The position numbers and the translations under genes are program-made. From NCBI GenBank assembly GCA_937926205.1, contig CALEYL010000011.1, positions 310,001 through 374,000 on the forward strand: DNA of 64,000 bases. Direction: 5' to 3'. Shown in pieces: positions 9,596 through 19,017 of the stretch. Source of the DNA: an uncultured Saprospiraceae bacterium (lineage in GTDB: Bacteria > Bacteroidota > Bacteroidia > Chitinophagales > Saprospiraceae). The notes under the pieces were generated by a model. It had not been told where the DNA came from, ran no database searches, and saw nothing but the letters and a program-made list of their open reading frames with translations. Every line of letters starts with the position of its first letter. The stretch's first letter is position 1.

Positions 9596-11179
9596 ATGTC
9601 GTTTCTCGAAGAACTTAGTCGCCGGCGTACTTTCGGCATTGTCAGTCACCCCGATGCGGGGAAAACCACGTTGACGGAAAAACTCCTGCTTTTTGGCGGC
9701 GCCATTCAGGTGGCCGGGGCTGTCAAATCGAATAAGATCAAACGCAGTGCCACGTCCGACTTTATGGAAATCGAGCGTCAACGGGGTATTTCCGTAGCGA
9801 CCTCGGTGATGGCATTTGATTATAAAAATCTGAAAATAAACATCTTAGACACTCCTGGCCACAAGGACTTTGCAGAAGACACTTACCGAACCCTCACCGC
9901 TGTGGACAGTGTCATTACGGTGATTGACGTGGCAAAAGGGGTCGAGGAGCAAACTGAAAAATTAGTGGAAGTGTGCCGTATGCGCAACACGCCCATCATT
10001 GTTTTTGTCAACAAACTGGACCGCGAAGGGAAAGATGCGTTTGACCTGCTGGATGAAATCGAGCAAAAACTCAAACTCAAAGTATGTCCCCTGAGCTGGC
10101 CGGTGGGCATGGGGCAACGTTTCCAGGGGGTCTACAACATGTATGAAAAGAAGCTGATTCTGTTTCGCCCCCACGGCAAGCAGGAGGACGATGAAGATAT
10201 TTTTGAGATAACCGACCTGTCCAATCCTGAACTGGACAAACGCGTAGGCGAGCGGGCTGCCAATGAATTGCGCGAAGAAGTACACATTTTAGAAGGGGTT
10301 TACCCCGCTTTTAACCGCGAAGAATACCTGGAAGGGCATGTCTCTCCGGTGTTTTTCGGCAGCGCCATCAACAACTTTGGGGTGCGCGAACTGCTGGATT
10401 GTTTTGTGGAAATTGCTCCGCAGCCATTGCCCCGCCATACGGAAGAGCGCACGGTATTGCCCAACGAGGAAAAATTCAGCGGCTTTATCTTCAAGATTCA
10501 CGCCAATATGGACCCTAAGCACCGCGACCGGATCGCTTTTTTGCGCATCTGTTCGGGGCGTTTTCAACGCAACGTCAACTACCTGCACGTTCGCCAGGCG
10601 CGGCAAATGAAGTTTTCGAACCCGACTTCCTTCATGGCGGATAAAAAAACGGTGGTCGACGAAGCTTTCCCCGGGGATGTGGTAGGCCTTTACGATTCTG
10701 GCAATTTCAAGATCGGCGATTCCATCACAGAAGGGGAGTCCCTGCATTTCAAAGGCATACCGAGCTTTTCGCCGGAGCAGTTTCGCTATGTAAACAACGC
10801 TGATCCGTTGAAAACCAAGCAATTGAATAAAGGGCTGGAAGAACTGATGGACGAAGGGGTGGCGCAGTTGTTTTCCCGCGAAATCAGTGGCCGAAAAATT
10901 GTCGGCACGGTGGGCGCACTGCAATTTGATGTGATTCAGTACCGGCTCCAACACGAATACGGCGCTTCCTGCACTTATGAACCGCTCAACCTGTACAAAG
11001 CGTTTTGGGTAGCCTGTGATGACGCCAAGGCCCTGAAAGAGTTCATCGACCGCCGTAAACGGGACATGGCCCGCGATAAATACGGCAACTTAGTCTTTCT
11101 GGCGGAAAGCGCCTGGGCGGTGCAGATGGCTAAGGAGAACCATCCGAAAATAGAATTTCATCTGACGAGTGAGTACTAG
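9596..11179 (+). CDS. prfC: Peptide chain release factor 3
   Basis: 527 residues, full length. It is a translational GTPase that recycles RF1/RF2 from the ribosome after termination. GTPase motifs are in place: G1 SHPDAGKTTLTE (17-28), the RGISVATSV switch region, G3 DTPGHKDFAEDT, and G4 NKLDREGKD. The C-terminal part matches RF3 (VGALQFDVIQYRL; ESAWAVQMAKENHP). It starts 24 bases after a TAnnTTTG -7 element and stands alone, with no operon partner. Confidence 0.95.
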   Translation: MSFLEELSRRRTFGIVSHPDAGKTTLTEKLLLFGGAIQVAGAVKSNKIKRSATSDFMEIERQRGISVATSVMAFDYKNLKINILDTPGHKDFAEDTYRTLTAVDSVITVIDVAKGVEEQTEKLVEVCRMRNTPIIVFVNKLDREGKDAFDLLDEIEQKLKLKVCPLSWPVGMGQRFQGVYNMYEKKLILFRPHGKQEDDEDIFEITDLSNPELDKRVGERAANELREEVHILEGVYPAFNREEYLEGHVSPVFFGSAINNFGVRELLDCFVEIAPQPLPRHTEERTVLPNEEKFSGFIFKIHANMDPKHRDRIAFLRICSGRFQRNVNYLHVRQARQMKFSNPTSFMADKKTVVDEAFPGDVVGLYDSGNFKIGDSITEGESLHFKGIPSFSPEQFRYVNNADPLKTKQLNKGLEELMDEGVAQLFSREISGRKIVGTVGALQFDVIQYRLQHEYGASCTYEPLNLYKAFWVACDDAKALKEFIDRRKRDMARDKYGNLVFLAESAWAVQMAKENHPKIEFHLTSEY

Positions 11180-11282
11180 GGGTACTGGTCTAACCCCTTC
11201 TTAACATGCTTTTAACACGGCAATAAGCCAGTTTATTCAGCTATTTTTTGTCATTTTGTGTTGGAAACTGTAAAGAAGCACC

Positions 11283-11810
11283 ATGATGAAATTCCTTATT
11301 CCCGTTTTGCTGACCCTGCAAGTGATGGTTGGCACACCCTCGGCAGCGCAAAATGCTCCTGTTGCAGCGCCGGCTTCAGCAACCTATGATATCCCTGTCT
11401 ATTCCAAATTTGCCGATTTCGAGCACTGGCTGCATTTCGACAACGATACGACCTATGTCATCAACTTTTGGGCAACCTGGTGCAAACCCTGCGTGGAGGA
11501 ACTGCCCTATTTCGAGCAGTTGCACGAACAATTCCGGGATCAGAAAGTTAAAGTGGTGCTGGTGAGCCTCGATTTCAAAAAAGACCTTGAAAAAAAACTC
11601 CTGCCTTTCATTAAAGCGCGGCAGTTGAAGCCCACGGTGCTGGCCCTGACGGATTCCGGTTACAACAGCTGGATCGACAAGGTAAATCCGGCATGGGGGG
11701 GCGCAATTCCGGTGACCCTGATTTATCAAAGAGGGAAAAAGGCGTTCAAAGACGACCAGTTTGCCAATTACCAGGAATTGGAGAAGATGCTTAGGGATTT
11801 GAAAATTTGA
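11283..11810 (+). CDS. TlpA-like periplasmic thioredoxin-family protein
   Basis: 175 residues: a signal peptide (cleavage near PSAAQ, about 23) and a TlpA/ResA-like thioredoxin fold with active-site WCKPC (66-70) in NFWATWCKPCVEELPYF. Such proteins reduce disulfides or support cytochrome and cell-envelope biogenesis in the periplasm. The cis-proline region reads GAIPVTLIY. A second thioredoxin-fold gene follows about 100 bases downstream, so the two may be co-transcribed. The start is ATGATG; either Met is possible. Confidence 0.85.
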   Translation: MMKFLIPVLLTLQVMVGTPSAAQNAPVAAPASATYDIPVYSKFADFEHWLHFDNDTTYVINFWATWCKPCVEELPYFEQLHEQFRDQKVKVVLVSLDFKKDLEKKLLPFIKARQLKPTVLALTDSGYNSWIDKVNPAWGGAIPVTLIYQRGKKAFKDDQFANYQELEKMLRDLKI

Positions 11811-11914
11811 AAATTTGAAAATGCGAGGACCCCGCTCCCGCTATACGGGACAAGTTTTGAAAATTGTTGGGATTATTCATTGAACATTTTATAACATAAA
11901 TAACTTTTTCAGCT

Positions 11915-12541
11915 ATGAAAAGAGCATTCGGTATCTCTTTTGCACTTGCAGCCCTTGCTGCTGTTATGATTGCTGCTACTGCTCCGGCAGGTGGCGGCCT
12001 GAAAATTGGCGATAAAGCGCCTGATTTCAAACTGAAAGGCGTTGACGGCAACACTTATTCTCTGGCTGACATCAAAGACGCCAATGGTAAAACACCGAAA
12101 GGCTACATCGTTACGTTTACCTGCAACACCTGCCCTTTTGCTGTTATGTATGAAGACCGCATCATCGAGTTGCACAAAAAAACGTCCATCATGGGCTACC
12201 CGGTGATCGCCATCCAGCCAAACGATCCGGATCTGAAACCCGGCGATAATTATGCGGCTATGCAAAAGCGCGCCAAAGAGAAAGCTTTCCCTTTTGTTTA
12301 TTTGTTTGACGAAGGCCAGAAGGTATTTCCTCAATACGGCGCATCGCGCACACCGGAATTTTATGTCCTCGATAAAGACATGGTACTTCGTTACACCGGC
12401 GCGCTGGACGACAACGCAGAAGACGCTTCGGCTGTAAAAGTCAACTATGTTGAAATGGCCATCAAATACATGGAAAACAATCAGGCACCGGTACCAAGCA
12501 CAACCAAAGCGATTGGTTGCAGCATTAAGGTGAAGAGCTGA
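11915..12541 (+). CDS. Exported thioredoxin-fold (redoxin/AhpC-TSA-like) protein
   Basis: 208 residues. A signal peptide (about 1-24, ending ATAPAG) is followed by a redoxin fold opening with LKIGDKAPDFKLKGVDG. The active site is TFTCNTCPFA (C70-x-x-C73), a CxxC of the 'thioredoxin family protein' group related to alkyl hydroperoxide reductases rather than the single peroxidatic cysteine PxxxTxxC. SRTPEFYVLD supplies the conserved cis-proline strand. Probably periplasmic redox function; substrate unknown. It follows the TlpA-like gene, with an 18-bp hairpin terminator downstream. Confidence 0.8.
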   Translation: MKRAFGISFALAALAAVMIAATAPAGGGLKIGDKAPDFKLKGVDGNTYSLADIKDANGKTPKGYIVTFTCNTCPFAVMYEDRIIELHKKTSIMGYPVIAIQPNDPDLKPGDNYAAMQKRAKEKAFPFVYLFDEGQKVFPQYGASRTPEFYVLDKDMVLRYTGALDDNAEDASAVKVNYVEMAIKYMENNQAPVPSTTKAIGCSIKVKS

Positions 12542-12586
12542 TAGAAGCGAATTGGATTAATTCCGTGATTTAGAGCTTGTTTACGT

Positions 12587-12638
12587 AAAATCAGTAAGGC
12601 GCATCCATGAGTGATTGGTTATGCGCCTTACTGGTTTT
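12587..12638 (+). terminator. Long hairpin terminator
   Basis: AAAATCAGTAAGGCGCAT pairs with ATGCGCCTTACTGGTTTT (18 bp with one G-U) around a 16-base loop and ends in TTTT. It follows the redoxin gene. Confidence 0.6.
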
Positions 12639-12671
12639 AGGAAACCATAATCTTTTATAAAACGAAAAACC

Positions 12672-13073
12672 ATGCGAAACACAACGGCTACTTTCCGGCA
12701 CGCCGGCTTCCTGCTCCTATTGTACTTTTTAATCATTCCCGGGACAGTTGGGGCTTATGTGCATCCTTTTCACGAAAAAATGCCTCATTACCGTATTGCC
12801 GTTGTTCAGGCTGATACGGTTCCTGAAAATGACCTACCAAAGAAAAAGACCCGATACCAGCAGCGGCGCAATGCGACAATTGTTTGCGCAATTAGCGGTA
12901 CCCTGAATCTCGGATTGGGTTTCTTTATGTTGGCGCTGGGCATGAAAAGCACTTTTGCACTGACCATGATCCTCGGAACCGCATTTGGCGCCGGCATCCT
13001 GTTTATTGGAGGCATCTTTCTTATTCTTGCGCTGGTTTTTGGGATACAGGCTAGGAAACGAATGCAGGAATAG
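12672..13073 (+). CDS. Small membrane protein of unknown function
   Basis: 133 residues. An N-terminal hydrophobic segment (about 12-28, signal or anchor) is followed by a short polar linker with VQADTVPENDLPKKK and two tightly packed hydrophobic helices (about 74-96 and 100-126) ending in basic residues (QARKRMQE). No domain is recognised. It lies alone between a terminator and the convergent ABC exporter. Bacteroidota encode many such secreted, two-helix proteins of unknown role. Confidence 0.6.
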   Translation: MRNTTATFRHAGFLLLLYFLIIPGTVGAYVHPFHEKMPHYRIAVVQADTVPENDLPKKKTRYQQRRNATIVCAISGTLNLGLGFFMLALGMKSTFALTMILGTAFGAGILFIGGIFLILALVFGIQARKRMQE

Positions 13074-13102
13074 AAAAGGCTCTTAGCGGGAAAAGGTGTC
13101 CC

Positions 13103-13125
13103 GCCTGCCTACCGGACAGGCAGGC
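13103..13125. repeat. GCCTGCCT palindrome
   Basis: GCCTGCCT-N7-AGGCAGGC forms an 8-bp stem between two convergent genes. A related hairpin (CCTGCCT/AGGCAGG) occurs at 3754-3774, so this is a dispersed short palindrome that may also act as a terminator. Confidence 0.45.
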
Positions 13126-13152
13126 GAAGTCCGCAAAGCGTAAAACCCCCTT

Positions 13153-15384
13153 CTACAACCCCAGCTCCAACTGATTCTTCACCAAACGATAATAATACCC
13201 TTTTGCGGCAACCAGCGATTCGTGCGTGCCGTGTTCCACCAGTTCGCCTTTGTGAAGGACGATGATCTGGTCGGCATCTTTTACCGTGCTGAGGCGGTGA
13301 GCTACGATGATGACGGTTTTTAGCCCCTTCCCGACCTCACCCGAAGCGGGAGGAGTAGAGAACCATGTTTGCAAATTTTCGACAATAACCCGTTCGTTTT
13401 CAGCATCCAGAGCGTTGGTGGCTTCGTCGAAAAAGAGATAGGATGGATTTTTATAAACAGCCCGGCCAATGAGCAGCCGTTGCTTTTGCCCCTGGCTCAA
13501 TCCATTGCCCTGAGCGCCGATTTTGGTATTGTAGCCCAGCGGCAGCGATTCGATAAACTCCTGAATATTGGCCACCTGAACAGCCCGCAACAATTTTGTC
13601 CGGTCCACGCCATCTTCACTTTCTGCAATATTGTTGGCAATGCTGTCGGAAAAAATGAAGCCATCCTGCATGACGGCGCCGCATTGGGCTCGCCAAATTT
13701 GCGGGTCAATGTTCCGCAAAGGAATGTTTCCCACACGAATGCTGCCGCTGGCCGGCTCGTAGAAACCCAGTAGCAGCTTGACGAGCGTTGTTTTGCCACT
13801 GCCGCTGGCGCCAACAATAGCGGTTATTTTGCCTTTCGGGATCGAAAGCGAAATGTCCTTTAAGGCCATTGGGGAGAGGGGGTTGTACTGAAACGACACA
13901 TGCTCCAGGTGCAAATCCCCGGAAGCTGGCAACACGTCGGCATAGTCTCCTGCGCCTTCTTCCTCCAGTTCGTGAATTTCACTCATGCGTTCCAGGCTGA
14001 TGCGCGCATCCTGGGCTGCCCGGATAAATTGAATGAGTTGAGCGAGTGGCGCATTCATTTGTCCAACGATGTACTGGATGGCCAGCATCATACCGAGGGT
14101 TAAATCGCCGGCAATCACGGCGCGCGCAGCAATGAACGTGATGAGAATGTCTTTCAACTGGCTGATGAACAGCGCCCCGGCATCCTGGTATTGTACGATG
14201 GCTAACGAACGGACATTGGCCTTGAATAGCCTTGCCTGTATGTGCGCCCATTGCCAGCGGCGTTTGCGTTCGCTGCGTTGCAATTTGATTTCCTGCATCC
14301 CCTGAATCAGCTCAATCAGCGCATTTTGGTTTTCGGCCTGTTCGCGAAAGCGAAAATGATCCACCTGGGCGCGTCTGCGCAGAAAAAGCACAATCCACGC
14401 AAGGTACAAAGCAGCTGCAAATGCAAAAACGAAAAAGATCAGCGGATTATAAACGAGCAGCACGGCGCTGAAAACGAGCAGGCTGAACAGCGAAAACAGG
14501 GTATTGAGCGTGGAGCCGGTGAGAAAGCTCTCAATGCGGCGGTTATCGCCAATGCGCTGGAGCAGGTCTCCGGTCATTTTGGTATCAAAAAAGCCGATGG
14601 GCAGGCGCATGAGTTTGGACAGGAAGTCGGAAATCAGGGCAATATTGACCCTGGCTCCGATGTGCAGCAAAATCCAGCTTTGGATGAAATTGGCGGTCAT
14701 CTGCCCCAGAAATAAAGCCAATTGCGCAACCAGAATCAAGGTAACGAAGCCTAAGTCCTGGTTGTCTATCCCTTTGTCGACAATGGCCTGTGTCAGAAAT
14801 GGAAAAATAAACTGGAAGACGCTGACGATAAGCAGCCCGGCAACCAATTGCCACAACAATCCCCGGAAAGGGCGCAGGTACTGCAGCAAATGGAACAAGC
14901 CCTGCTGTCGCTGAGCGGGCATGACTTCATCGTGGGCGAAAAACTCGGGTGTGGTTTCCAGCAACAGAACAATTCCTTTGTTGCCTTCCCCAACCCAGTT
15001 TTTTAGAAATTCGGCGTGGCTTAGCTTTATACGCCCCACAGCCGGGTCAGCAATCCAGACATTTTTTCGGTTGATTTTATACACCACTACAAAATGCCGT
15101 TGACGCCAGTGCACGATGCAGGGCAGGGGAGCGTCAATGAGTCCGTTCTCGTCCGGATTGGCGCCAATCAAAGGCACTTTAACCGCCAATGTGCGCATGC
15201 CGATACCTTCCGCAGCTTCTACAATGCCCCGCAGGGAAACCCCTTCCCGGTCAATGTGCGATCTTTCGCGCAGGTATTGCACCGGGTATTGTTTGCCATA
15301 ATGTGCCGCTACCATACGCAGGCAGGTCGGGCCACAGTCCATGGCATCCAATTGGCGGAAAAACGGGAAGCTCCTAAGGGGCAT
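13153..15384 (-). CDS. C39-peptidase ABC exporter (bacteriocin/peptide type)
   Basis: 743 residues, complete. An N-terminal C39 cysteine peptidase (about 1-130: catalytic C17 in MDCGPTCLR, H97 in HWRQRHF, D113 in WIADP) is followed by six transmembrane helices (about 165-440) and an ABC ATPase (about 480-740: Walker A GASGSGKTT, signature LSQGQKQR, Walker B LFFDEATNALD). Such proteins cut a double-glycine leader from a peptide while exporting it through the inner membrane. No HlyD-type adaptor or precursor-peptide gene is visible beside it, so its cargo is encoded elsewhere or too small to recognise here. Confidence 0.92.
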   Translation of the reverse strand: MPLRSFPFFRQLDAMDCGPTCLRMVAAHYGKQYPVQYLRERSHIDREGVSLRGIVEAAEGIGMRTLAVKVPLIGANPDENGLIDAPLPCIVHWRQRHFVVVYKINRKNVWIADPAVGRIKLSHAEFLKNWVGEGNKGIVLLLETTPEFFAHDEVMPAQRQQGLFHLLQYLRPFRGLLWQLVAGLLIVSVFQFIFPFLTQAIVDKGIDNQDLGFVTLILVAQLALFLGQMTANFIQSWILLHIGARVNIALISDFLSKLMRLPIGFFDTKMTGDLLQRIGDNRRIESFLTGSTLNTLFSLFSLLVFSAVLLVYNPLIFFVFAFAAALYLAWIVLFLRRRAQVDHFRFREQAENQNALIELIQGMQEIKLQRSERKRRWQWAHIQARLFKANVRSLAIVQYQDAGALFISQLKDILITFIAARAVIAGDLTLGMMLAIQYIVGQMNAPLAQLIQFIRAAQDARISLERMSEIHELEEEGAGDYADVLPASGDLHLEHVSFQYNPLSPMALKDISLSIPKGKITAIVGASGSGKTTLVKLLLGFYEPASGSIRVGNIPLRNIDPQIWRAQCGAVMQDGFIFSDSIANNIAESEDGVDRTKLLRAVQVANIQEFIESLPLGYNTKIGAQGNGLSQGQKQRLLIGRAVYKNPSYLFFDEATNALDAENERVIVENLQTWFSTPPASGEVGKGLKTVIIVAHRLSTVKDADQIIVLHKGELVEHGTHESLVAAKGYYYRLVKNQLELGL

Positions 15385-15568
15385 GTGCGTAGCGTTTGAT
15401 CCGGAAAGATAGGATCATCCTTTCAGAATATCAACAAACTTACCTCTGGGCATTTTCAAAAACTACCCCAAAAACTACCCATGATAAAAAAGCCTTAATC
15501 CAAAGTCTATGTTTTTATGTTAACTTTACGTAAAGTAATTATTTCCTAAAATTAAAATCCTCCTGATT

Positions 15569-18391
15569 ATGAAGCAAAAACACTACTTACTTTCCATTGC
15601 ATTCATGGCGTTGTCGTTCATGGGGCTGATGGCTCAAACTACCATTAGTGGTAAGGTTACAGATTCTGATTCCGGTGAATCGATTTACGGCGCTACGGTT
15701 GTTGTAAAAGGCTCAAACGTGGGTACAGTTACTGATTTTGACGGAAATTACAGCCTGAATGTTCCGGCTGGCGCAACGACTCTGGTAATCAGTTACATCG
15801 GGTACAAAAGCGAAGAACTGGCCATAAGCGGCAGTGGCAAAATGGATGTCGCTTTATCTGAAGGAATTGAAATAGAAGCGGTTACGGTTATTGGCTCTCG
15901 TAATGCCACCCGAACCAAACTAGAGACGGCTGTTCCTGTCGACGTCATTCCCATCGCTTCTGTGATGAGTGAAATCGGGCAGGTTGATTTGAACCAAATC
16001 CTGACTTACATTGCTCCCTCTTTCCAGTCGGCACGCCAAACCATTGCGGATGGCACCGACCACGTAGACCCTGCTCAATTGCGCGGTCTGGGGCCTGATC
16101 AGGTACTCGTACTGGTAAACGGCAAACGCCGCCACCAAAGCGCACTGGTAAACGTGAATGGTACTGTGAACCGCGGAACCGTTGGAACGGACCTTTCCGC
16201 CATACCGGCTTCTGCCATTGAGCGGATCGAAATATTGCGCGACGGCGCAGCTGCCCAGTACGGCTCCGACGCCATTGCAGGCGTTGTCAACATTGTATTG
16301 AAGCAAAAAACAGGCGTACTTGACGGCAGCATCAGCTACGGCCTCTACTCGACGAGTTATGATAAGAATTATGCCTTGTTCAGGTTATCCGGCAATTCTG
16401 CCGACCCGAGTGTATCTGTCACCGATGGCAATACCCTTCAAGCCGGCCTCAATTATGGCATCAAACTGGGCAGAAAAGGATTTGTCAGCCTTACCGGCGA
16501 ATACATCAGCCGCGACGCTACTAACCGCGCCGGCACTTATACCGGCCAGGTTTTTCCGAACGTAAATGGCGCAGACAGAAGCGATTCCATCATTGTGGCC
16601 CGGGGTTTCACACGAGAATCTTATGACATGCTCATCGGTGCGTCAGAAATGAAAGGCGGTGGCGCCACCCTGAACGGCGAATACGGCCTGAGCAAAAACT
16701 GGAGCCTGTACGCTTTTGGCGGATACAACCAGAAAAATGGCGTTTCAGCAGGTTTTTACCGCTATCCGAGTTCGATTGCCAGTGGCGCCAGGGTATATGC
16801 TGACGGCGTTTTGGGCATTTATCCGAATGGCTTCCTGCCGATGATTGAAAGCAGCCTCGCTGATTTCTCTTTTGCAGCGGGACTGCGTGGTAAGTTGGGC
16901 GAAAAGTGGAACCTCGACCTTAGTAATACCTATGGCCAGAACGAATTTGATTTCACCATTACCAACTCGGTGAATTATACGCAGTTTGCCAACAATGCCG
17001 GCAACAAACAGACGGAATTCGATGCGGGTGGACTGAAGTTTTCTCAGAATACCACCAATCTTGATTTGTCCAGAAAATTTGATGTGCTGGAAGGTTTGAA
17101 CCTGGCAGTTGGTGCCGAATACCGCACGGAAAGTTTCGGCATCCGGGCTGGAGAAGAAGCTTCCTGGCGGAATTTTGATACTGGTTCCGGAGCCGCTTCG
17201 GGCGCACAGGTTTTTGCAGGATTTTTCCCGGCAAATGCAGGGGATAATTCCCGCAACAGTGCTGCCGGTTATCTGGACCTGGAGCAGGATTTTACCAAAA
17301 ACTGGCTGTTGGCCGCAGCTGTTCGTTTTGAAAATTACTCTGATTTTGGCAGCACGTTTAACTACAAGCTTGCCACTAGGTATAAAATCAGCAATGGCTT
17401 ATCACTGCGTGCTTCTACCAGCACCGGCTTCCGTGCCCCTTCCATGCAGCAACGCTTTTACGCAAAAACGAATACCCTGTTCATCAACGGCCCGAATGGC
17501 CTGGTGCCTCAGGAAGTGGGCACTTTCACCAACGACAGTGCACCGGCTCAAATCCTGGGTATTCCGCAGTTGAAACAAGAAACATCGCAAAGCTACGCGG
17601 TTGGTCTGACGGCACGTCCGGGAACCGGCGTAGAAATCACGGTGGATGCTTACCAGATTGACATTGACGACCGTATCGTTTTGACCAATAACTTCGGAAG
17701 TGGCGGCAATGCGGATTTACAGGCTCAATTGTCGGCAGCCGGAGCAGGACAGGCAAACTTCTTCTCCAATGCGGTAAACACCCGTTCGAGAGGTCTTGAA
17801 GCCGTCGTTGCTTATACCAAATCATTTGGCAAGCACGACTTCCGGGCAACACTGGCAGGCGCTTTCATTGACAACGAAGTGAAAAAAGGCGCCGATGGCA
17901 AACCCATCATCAATGCTTCGCAAATTCTGATCGAAACAGGACAGGTTGGAAGTTATTTCAACCGCGAAGACCAAAGCCGCATCGAAGTGGCCAACCCAAA
18001 GCACAAAGTGAGCTTCACGCTGAATTACAAAGTCGGTAAATTCAGTGCCATGGCGCGCGCTGTGAACTTCGGCGAGGTGGTCTATCTCGATCCAACGATT
18101 AATCCAGGCTTGCCGGATAACTTCCCGACCAATGCGTTTACCGGTCAGAAAGAGACGCTGGATCAGACGTTTAGCCCAAAAACAATCTTCGATCTGTCGT
18201 TGACCTACAAAGTACTGCAAGGCCTTGGCATCACGATTGGCGCCAATAACCTGTTCGATACGTATCAGGACATTCATGCGCATTCGAACAACATGAGCAG
18301 CGGACGCTTCGTCTACAGCCGCCGGGTGCAGCAGATGGGCTTCAATGGCCGCTATTTGTTTGCGCGTCTGAAGTTTGATATTAGGTCTTAG
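15569..18391 (+). CDS. TonB-dependent outer-membrane receptor
   Basis: 940 residues. A signal peptide (to about 22, GLMAQTT) is followed by a carboxypeptidase-regulatory-like domain (about 24-105, ISGKVTDSDSGESIYGATV), a plug domain (about 110-235, VPVDVIPI ... LRGLGPDQVLVLVNGKR, then IERIEILRDGAAAQYGSDA) and a 22-strand barrel to the C-terminal ARLKFDIRS. It lacks an adjacent SusD gene, so it is a stand-alone receptor, perhaps for siderophore or vitamin uptake. Cargo unknown. An 8-bp tandem repeat begins right at its stop codon. Confidence 0.93.
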   Translation: MKQKHYLLSIAFMALSFMGLMAQTTISGKVTDSDSGESIYGATVVVKGSNVGTVTDFDGNYSLNVPAGATTLVISYIGYKSEELAISGSGKMDVALSEGIEIEAVTVIGSRNATRTKLETAVPVDVIPIASVMSEIGQVDLNQILTYIAPSFQSARQTIADGTDHVDPAQLRGLGPDQVLVLVNGKRRHQSALVNVNGTVNRGTVGTDLSAIPASAIERIEILRDGAAAQYGSDAIAGVVNIVLKQKTGVLDGSISYGLYSTSYDKNYALFRLSGNSADPSVSVTDGNTLQAGLNYGIKLGRKGFVSLTGEYISRDATNRAGTYTGQVFPNVNGADRSDSIIVARGFTRESYDMLIGASEMKGGGATLNGEYGLSKNWSLYAFGGYNQKNGVSAGFYRYPSSIASGARVYADGVLGIYPNGFLPMIESSLADFSFAAGLRGKLGEKWNLDLSNTYGQNEFDFTITNSVNYTQFANNAGNKQTEFDAGGLKFSQNTTNLDLSRKFDVLEGLNLAVGAEYRTESFGIRAGEEASWRNFDTGSGAASGAQVFAGFFPANAGDNSRNSAAGYLDLEQDFTKNWLLAAAVRFENYSDFGSTFNYKLATRYKISNGLSLRASTSTGFRAPSMQQRFYAKTNTLFINGPNGLVPQEVGTFTNDSAPAQILGIPQLKQETSQSYAVGLTARPGTGVEITVDAYQIDIDDRIVLTNNFGSGGNADLQAQLSAAGAGQANFFSNAVNTRSRGLEAVVAYTKSFGKHDFRATLAGAFIDNEVKKGADGKPIINASQILIETGQVGSYFNREDQSRIEVANPKHKVSFTLNYKVGKFSAMARAVNFGEVVYLDPTINPGLPDNFPTNAFTGQKETLDQTFSPKTIFDLSLTYKVLQGLGITIGANNLFDTYQDIHAHSNNMSSGRFVYSRRVQQMGFNGRYLFARLKFDIRS

Positions 18392-18433
18392 ATCTTAGAT
18401 TTTAGATTTTAGATTTTAGATCTTAGATTTTAG
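18385..18433. repeat. 8-bp tandem repeat at the 3' end of the TonB receptor gene
   Basis: About six copies of TTAGATTT/TTAGATCT run directly through and past the receptor stop codon. A simple slippage-prone repeat with no other visible role. Confidence 0.7.
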
Positions 18434-18466
18434 ACGCCACGATTTGAAGTGGGGAATAAGACAGGA

Positions 18467-18491
18467 GACATCCCGATTTTGGGGTGTCTTT
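18467..18491 (+). terminator. Rho-independent terminator of the TonB receptor gene
   Basis: GACATCCC and GGGGTGTC form an 8-bp stem (one G-U) around GATTTT, followed by TTTT. Confidence 0.65.
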
Positions 18492-19017
18492 TGTCGTTTT
18501 TGGGATTATTTTAAGCATTGGAGGTGTACTAACCGCGAGCATCCACTGTGCCTATTTTTTTACGTCACTGTCTGTGCTGCCGATTGTTATTACTTCTTTC
18601 ACTCCTTACAGGGTTGTCATTCCCGAAAGGGCTATGGTTTACACACATCTTGGCAACTTATTGATTTTCAATGGTTTGTAAATTATACCGTAAAAAAGTA
18701 ATTCATTGAAAATCAAATACTTACAGAACGAATTGTCGACTTGTGTGTAAACCGTAGCCCGAAAGGGAATCTGCAAAAGCGTGACAGTTGATTAAGTTTG
18801 ATTGCAAATGACTATCTATTAATGTTTTAAACACAAAGACTGCCAACGTAAAAACCACAAAGCACTTTGTATGACGTCGCAGATTCCCTGCGGGAATGAC
18901 AGAATTGGACGGGATATGCATTGTAGTTAATTGATAAAGAGTTCAGTAGCTTAATGGTATTGGACAACAAAAATTTGTGCTGAACCCGTCGCCTCCTGAA
19001 AGTGGCTAAAGACAGCC
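18492..19017. other. Gene-free gap with a nested palindromic element
   Basis: No credible gene. The gap contains copy 1 of the 128-bp inverted-repeat element (18631-18758) and a palindromic segment at 18869-18902 (CGCAGATTCCCTGCGGGAATG). Flank text matching TTGTCATTCCCG recurs beside copy 2 at 53.9 kb. Short frames crossing this region are by-products of the repeats. Confidence 0.6.
18631..18758. mobile_element. 128-bp MITE-like element, copy 1
   Basis: Terminal inverted repeats GCTATGGTTTACACACA / TGTGTGTAAACCGTAGC (one mismatch) enclose a second inverted repeat TTGATTTTCAATG / CATTGAAAATCAA. Flanks CCGAAAGG on both sides look like an 8-bp target duplication. The two further copies in the window (53981-54108, 54245-54372) appear identical over all 128 bases. 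It has no coding capacity, so movement would need a transposase supplied from elsewhere. Confidence 0.75.

Noticed and set aside
10289..10954. 221-codon antisense frame within prfC
   Set aside because: Shadow of a strongly conserved gene on the other strand.
18444..18701. Two short frames after the TonB receptor
   Set aside because: They consist of a terminator and part of the 128-bp repeat element, not conserved coding sequence.
18938..18990. tRNA-like text (AGTAGCTTAATGGTATTGG)
   Set aside because: Resembles a D-arm only; no acceptor stem, anticodon stem or T-arm with GGTTCGA could be built.
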